A program made the position numbers and the translations under genes. From Oryza sativa Japonica Group (lineage: Eukaryota; Streptophyta; Magnoliopsida; Poales; Poaceae): 64,000 nt of DNA. Shown here one piece after another: positions 59,501 to 64,000 of this stretch (the first letter of the stretch is position 1; the number at the start of each line of letters is the position of its first letter). The stretch spans positions 38,874,001-38,938,000 of the forward strand of contig NC_089035.1 in the NCBI RefSeq assembly GCF_034140825.1. Reading direction: 5' to 3'. A model generated the notes under the pieces. The model was not told the DNA's origin and ran no database searches. It worked only from the letters and a program-made list of their open reading frames with translations.

Positions 59501-61406
59501 TCAGCTTGTTCTGGGCTTGGCTCAAGCCTAAAACGAACTGAGATCAAGCCTAAGGCTCGTGCTCCGCATTGAGCCAAGCTCTAATGCATGCATAAGGATT
59601 ATGCTCTTCTCATAGCCTGTCAATCTCTCATGCTTTACCTGCTCTACATTGAAGTTTTCAATTCCTCAATGTCAAGCCCAAGGCTAGTGCAGTAATGCTA
59701 GCTATCTGCAATGCATCCTAGTTGCATGCCAGTATGCCACACATCATCTTATTCATACCGGTGGCAGCCGCCTGTCTACTCTCCTTGCTCCTTCTCTCTA
59801 TTTCTCCTTCTGTGAGCTGCTAGTGTGACCAGGGCAGCAGGGTACTCCCCTGCTGGTCTGCTGGATAATACATCTCCAGGCATCATCACCACCGCGGTCC
59901 TGGTGAGATTCCGAGCTTTGTGTAGCCGAGCTCAAGCAGGCTTGAGCTTCATCCGAGTCGAAACTTAGACTAATTACAAGCTTGAAGGTTAGTCTAGGCT
60001 CAGATTGAGCTCAGCTCTAGTTTATGTGGAGCTTGAGCCTGGGACCTAAGCTTGCTCGAGCTCAGCTTGCTGACAGCTGTACTCAGTGCCAGTAATGCAT
60101 GTTTGGTTTATGCCCAACTTTGTGATGATGGGTTGAGACAGCTATGGCTTAGAGTCTGGAAGCCACAACTGTGGCAGTGGACTAAACTCCTTATAATGTG
60201 TGGTGTGACTAAGATTGCATGGAAAGTTAGGCATCAAAGTTAACACTTACAATCCTTCTCTTCTATCAAGATTAGTCCAACTCATATCATCCCCAAATAT
60301 TTTGTTTTTGAGGGCAGTCACTGACTTACTGGCCATTACCTGATAAATTTGATTATTATTTGAAGCTGTAGACATTGAACCAACTGTATGATCCATGACA
60401 AAGCTATTGTTTTGAAGTTCCCTAGGCAATCCTGCTATCAATGCTTGACCTGTTCAACTTGATTAAGGAGTGTTTAGATCCAGGGGTGTAAAGTTTTGGT
60501 GTGTCACGCTAGGTATTATATAGGGTGTCGCATGGGGTTTTCGGACACTAATAAAAAAACTAATTACAGAATCCGTCAGTAAACCGCAAGATGAATTTAT
60601 TAAGCCTAATTAATCCGTCATTAGCAAATGTTTACTGTAGCACCACATTGTCAAATCATGGAGCAATTAGGTTTAAAAGATTTGTCTCGCAAATTAGTCG
60701 CAATCTGTGCAATTAATTTTTTTTAGCCTATATTTAATACTTCATGCAGGTGTTCAAACGTTCGATGTGACAGGGTGAAAAATTTTGGGGTGGGATCTAA
60801 ACAGGGCCTTAACTTTGTTGCTAGTCAGTTGATTTGGCTGTTGGCTGAATTGTTACGCTACATGGACATAGAATCTTTATATAATTTTGAGCCTTGTGGT
60901 TGTGGTCAATATTATGCCTTGCAGCCTGTCCCATCTAACTTAAATATAAACTAAAATATAAAATACTTCTTGCAGTCTGCAAAACTTAAATATAAACTAT
61001 CACTGCTGTCCACTGTCCTATCAGTTATACATGTAGCGGTGGAAACCTGCTGTGCTTAGTGAACAAGCTCAAGTTGTGTTGTGGATAACTAATATACTTG
61101 CATGCAGGACTGGGATCGTCAAAATCCAACTCAAATTGTGACAGAGATGTGTGGTTTTGTTACCATCCTTTCTGGGACGTTTCTTCTTCACAAGACGAAA
61201 GATATGGTCGATGGTATGATTTCATACTCTTTCTTTAATTTGCAAAAAATATGTTTGTGAATTCTCACTCTGGCCTCGTAGGACTCCCACCAACTCTACC
61301 TATCCGAATACCGAAACATGATGAAGATGGCTATGCGGCTGAAGGCATCCCCCTCAGGTCTGCTGCTGAAGGCCTCCCTCTTAGGTCACCAAGAGCAGCA
61401 GAATGA
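56501..61406 (+). CDS. NIPA-type magnesium transporter (DUF803)
   Basis: NIPA proteins are multi-pass membrane proteins thought to carry Mg2+ at plasma or endosomal membranes. Nine exons (56501-56684, 57356-57412, 57498-57588, 57688-57848, 57934-58061, 58180-58317, 58606-58698, 61108-61213, 61282-61406) join in frame to 360 aa. Family blocks visible: [109 protein letters not shown] and [20 protein letters not shown]. Hydrophobic segments fit about nine helices. The C-terminus has a small in-frame duplication (AAEGIPLRS / AAEGLPLRS). Intron 7 is 2.4 kb and contains a Tourist-like MITE; it otherwise holds no gene. Confidence 0.94.
60466..60808. mobile_element. Tourist-like MITE (GGCC-TTTAG family, copy 3) in NIPA intron 7
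   Basis: Starts AGGAGTGTTTAGATCC and ends GGATCTAAACAGGGCC, with TTA on both sides (60463-60465, 60809-60811). The length (343 bp) equals that of copy 1 at 641-983. The internal inverted repeat is around AAAAGATTTGTCTCGCAA. Confidence 0.82.
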
Positions 61407-62007
61407 TTTTGACCAGCGAACTGCAAGCAATCCCAGCCATTCTTTCATTCCATACAAATTGTAGATGTACTTTAGGTCTTATAAGGTAAAAGCTCGGCTC
61501 CCCTGTAATTTTTGAGACATCGGTACAGATTGGGGATAGATACCCCTTATACATCTCAAGATACCCAGAATGGGTTAGAATCAAAAAGGTTTTTTGGATG
61601 TAAATCCCGGGTGATGGTCTGATAGATGCATATGCCGTTCTTTGGAACTGTTGTATTCTTTGAAATGAACAATTAGAAGTAGGAAGAGCAACTCCAAGAA
61701 GATACCATTGCTGATTTCCGTCAAGAACCTTTTTTTTTTACCTCCCCTTCATTCAGGCTGCTGGATCTATTTTCATTATCTGTTGCTGTGATGTTCTTAG
61801 CTTCTATGTGGGGGCAAAGGTTCGGTTGGCTCGGTACTCTTGCTGAAGCAATCCTTTCTTCCTTGCCTAAGTTCATGAGTACCGAAAGGTGGATTCTTTT
61901 CAGTTTCTTGTTTATTTAGTTGTTTCAGCTCACTCTTTTAACTAACCTTCTCTCATCATCCCAAGTCCCCCAACAAGCTCGTGCATACACTCATACAGCC
62001 CCTACCA

Positions 62008-62691
62008 ATGGCTGAGAAAGAAGAATGCAAGGTGCTCATCGATCAAGCCAGCAACGAAGCTGGTGATCCACACCAAGACGACGACTGCGAAGACGAAGAC
62101 GACGACGATAGCTCGAGCCTCATCCTGCTGACCAACCTCATCCTGAGCGGCACGGCGCGGCTCAACGTCCTCCTCCCCACCGCCACCATCCTCGCCTTCG
62201 CCATCTTCGCGCCCCTCCTCACCGACGACGGCAAGTGCACCCGCCTCAACCGCGCCCTCACCGGCGCCCTCATGCTCCTCTGCGCTGCCTCCTGCGTCTT
62301 CTTCACGCTCACCGACAGCTTCCGCTCCCCCACCGGCCGCCTCCGGTACGGCATCGCCACGACGAGCGGCATCCGCACGTTCTGCGTCGGCGGCCGGCGT
62401 CGCCGGCGGGGCGGCGGGAAGGCGGGGCCGAGGGAGCCGGAGAGGTACAGGCTGCGGTGGTCGGACCTCTTCCACACCGCCCTGGCCCTCGTCGCCTTCG
62501 TCACGTTCGCCGCGTCGCACCACGACATCGTGCTGTGCTACTACCCCGGCGTGCCCAGGAAGGTGGTGAACACGGTGCCCCTCGTGATCGGCTTCGTGGT
62601 CAGCCTCCTCTTCGTGCTCTTCCCGTCCAAGAGGAGGGGAATCGGGTACCCGTTCCTGCTCAGCACCGACCTTGTCTACCTACGCCGCTGA
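62008..62691 (+). CDS. DUF679 domain membrane protein (DMP)
   Basis: DMPs are four-helix plant membrane proteins; some members act in gamete fusion, others in senescence-related membrane remodelling. Intronless, 227 aa from the ATG at 62008 (CCAATGG context). An acidic N-terminal stretch (DDDCEDEDDDDSSS) precedes the DUF679 domain: LILSGTARLNVLLPTATILA, FAPLLTDDGKCTRLNRALTG, CVFFTLTDSFRSPTGRLRYG, LRWSDLFHTALALVAFVTFA and VVNTVPLVIGFVVSLLFVLF. An Arg/Gly-rich loop (GGRRRRRGGGKAG) lies between helices 2 and 3. Third-position GC is very high, typical of intronless grass genes. It faces the ndhN gene tail to tail with 212 bases between stop codons. Confidence 0.95.
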   Translation: MAEKEECKVLIDQASNEAGDPHQDDDCEDEDDDDSSSLILLTNLILSGTARLNVLLPTATILAFAIFAPLLTDDGKCTRLNRALTGALMLLCAASCVFFTLTDSFRSPTGRLRYGIATTSGIRTFCVGGRRRRRGGGKAGPREPERYRLRWSDLFHTALALVAFVTFAASHHDIVLCYYPGVPRKVVNTVPLVIGFVVSLLFVLFPSKRRGIGYPFLLSTDLVYLRR

Positions 62692-62903
62692 TGAGACGAA
62701 AGGATCGCATGGTCTTCTGATGGATTTGTATTATGTGAAAGTTTGATTTTACATGGTTGTCTTGGGGTAATTTGAGCCAAAATGTATGTACATTCTTCAT
62801 TGCCTCTCTCAAGTGAAGTACAAAGCGGGAAACAATGTGTGTTGGATGAGATATATATCAAGTAACTTTGTTTCAGGCTGCCTGTTAATGGTCTTGATCT
62901 TGT

Positions 62904-63851
62904 TCATTCCTCTGCGTCAGGGTCCGGCTCAAGGCCCGCGATTTGCTTCAGCGGCTTCCACACAAATTTCCTCCTGGGCCAAACAGGGCACAGAATTTAA
63001 TTCAGAGATCACAAGAACACATCGTCATCATTAATTTCGGGGTTCAGGTTTACGTACCAGTTGCCGCATTCCGCGATCACCCTGACTTTGGGGCGGATGT
63101 CAGGGAGAATGGCGAGGAACTGCAGCTCGGCCTTGGAGAGAACCTGCAGAAATAGAAACCACCAAACAAATTAACGGGACGCAGAAACGAAACGGGAAAT
63201 TGCAGAGCTGAGCTAGAGAACAGGATGGTGAGATCGATGGATCAATGGATGGAGACCTTGGCTTCCATGACCCAGACGACGAGGCCCTTGGCGTCCGGGT
63301 GCAGCAAGCTGAGCCTGTAGTCCACCTCCGGCGGGAAGTACCACCTCGCCACCGGCTGCCTCCCGAGGCTCGGCTGCGCACATCAGAGCAATCAAGCAAG
63401 CAAGCTCGTGTCAGCCATGATCGGAGGCAGCTAGCTACTAGCTAGCTCGAGATCGAGATCGAGAGAGAGGATTGTTTTGTGGACTGACCGGGCAGACGGG
63501 GTGGATCTTGGTGAGGGTGGTCTCGGGGTCGCCGAGGCCGCGGGCGGAGAGGTCGAGGAAGTAGTAGCCCTGGTAGCTGAGGCGGCTGAGGTAGCGGCCC
63601 TCGTAGCCGCCCTCGTGCGGCGGGTAGATGGCCAGCGACTTGTGCTTCTCCACGTCGTCCAGCCACCGCCCCATGTCCGGCTTCACCAGGTCCCCTCCCA
63701 CGAAGTCCCACAGCCCTGCCCGCGCCGCCGTCGTGCTCGCCGCCCGACCATTGCCCACCCGCGCCCACGCCCCGCGCCGCTGCTGATGCTGCTGCAGGGG
63801 CGACGCCGCCGGCAGCGGGGTCACCGTGCGCGCCGCCGCCGCCGACCACAT
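62904..63851 (-). CDS. ndhN: NDH complex subunit N, chloroplast (nuclear-encoded)
   Basis: NdhN belongs to the chloroplast NADH dehydrogenase-like complex, which drives cyclic electron flow around photosystem I. Four exons on minus (63851-63489, 63373-63257, 63143-63058, 62973-62904) join in frame to 211 aa, close to the Arabidopsis length as I remember it. The N-terminus (about 45 residues, Ala/Arg/Ser-rich) fits a chloroplast transit peptide. The mature part shows WDFVGGDLVKPDMGRWLDDV, GYEGRYLSRLSYQGYYFLDL, SARGLGDPETTLTKIHPVCP, QPVARWYFPPEVDYRLSLLH, GLVVWVMEAKVLSKAELQFL and VRVIAECGNWRKFVWKPL. The final exon encodes only 23 codons. The start is the first ATG after the GC-rich leader. Confidence 0.94.
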
Positions 63852-64000
63852 CGCTGGTTGCTGTAGTGTAGTGTGTGTGGGTGGGTGGGTGTCGTTTGTT
63901 TGAGCCTGTGGCGGGAAGATAACAGCCGCGCGCGTACTGACCGCGTTGAGCGGATAAGACTCGGAGACGGTGTCGTGCGCCCAGTTTGTTCAACTGAGCG
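63852..64000 (-). promoter_or_regulatory. ndhN 5' leader and proximal promoter, window edge
   Basis: Contains a CCCACC repeat (complement of GTGGGTGGGTGGG near 63877-63890) in the likely leader. No TATA box can be assigned before the window ends. Confidence 0.45.

Noticed and set aside
60247-60441. 64-codon minus frame in NIPA intron 7 as a retroelement gag piece
   Set aside because: [12 protein letters not shown] has a loose resemblance to plant retroelement gag, but it is too short and lacks supporting termini or flanking similarity.

Overview
The window is nuclear DNA from a grass and very probably rice (Oryza sativa), most likely the long arm of chromosome 1. The reasons are GC-rich first exons next to AT-rich introns, very dense Stowaway and Tourist-like MITEs, several Mutator-like elements (MULEs) with 9-bp target duplications, and a SWEET sugar transporter whose spliced length (273 aa) and sequence fit my recollection of rice SWEET1a. 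The species and chromosome are inferred; no database was searched.

Nine host protein-coding genes can be spliced by eye with GT-AG introns and continuous frames. Left to right they are: SWEET1a-like sugar transporter (+, 10352-13509); SNM1/Apollo-like DNA-repair nuclease (+, 14157-17583); SCL1-type GRAS regulator (-, 18286-20235); SKP2A-like F-box/LRR protein (-, 31403-33996); a receptor-like cytoplasmic kinase with a stress-protein-like N-terminus (-, 39096-43098); a hotdog thioesterase (+, 44100-47017); a NIPA-type magnesium transporter (+, 56501-61406); a DUF679/DMP membrane protein (+, 62008-62691); and the nuclear gene for NDH subunit N of the chloroplast (-, 62904-63851). They look like unrelated single genes rather than a functional cluster.

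Between them lies mobile DNA. 1-10 kb: MITEs, a small MULE (7770-8823), a Helitron 3' end and a short poly-A retroposon. 25.6-31.2 kb: a 5.6-kb MULE with perfect 9-bp duplications. It holds a piece of class III peroxidase gene and is interrupted by a 3.56-kb piece of chloroplast genome carrying psbE, psbF, psbL, psbJ, petA and truncated cemA. 44.9-46.4 kb: a Helitron inside the thioesterase intron. 47.4-50.7 kb: a nest of three MULEs, one carrying a fragment of a TGA-type bZIP gene. 51.3-55.3 kb: a 4.06-kb solo-LTR-like fossil with a 5-bp target duplication.

I found no CRISPR array, rRNA, tRNA, bacterial operon or convincing new biochemical system. The most unusual content is the layered mobile DNA, in particular the plastid DNA inside a gene-carrying MULE.
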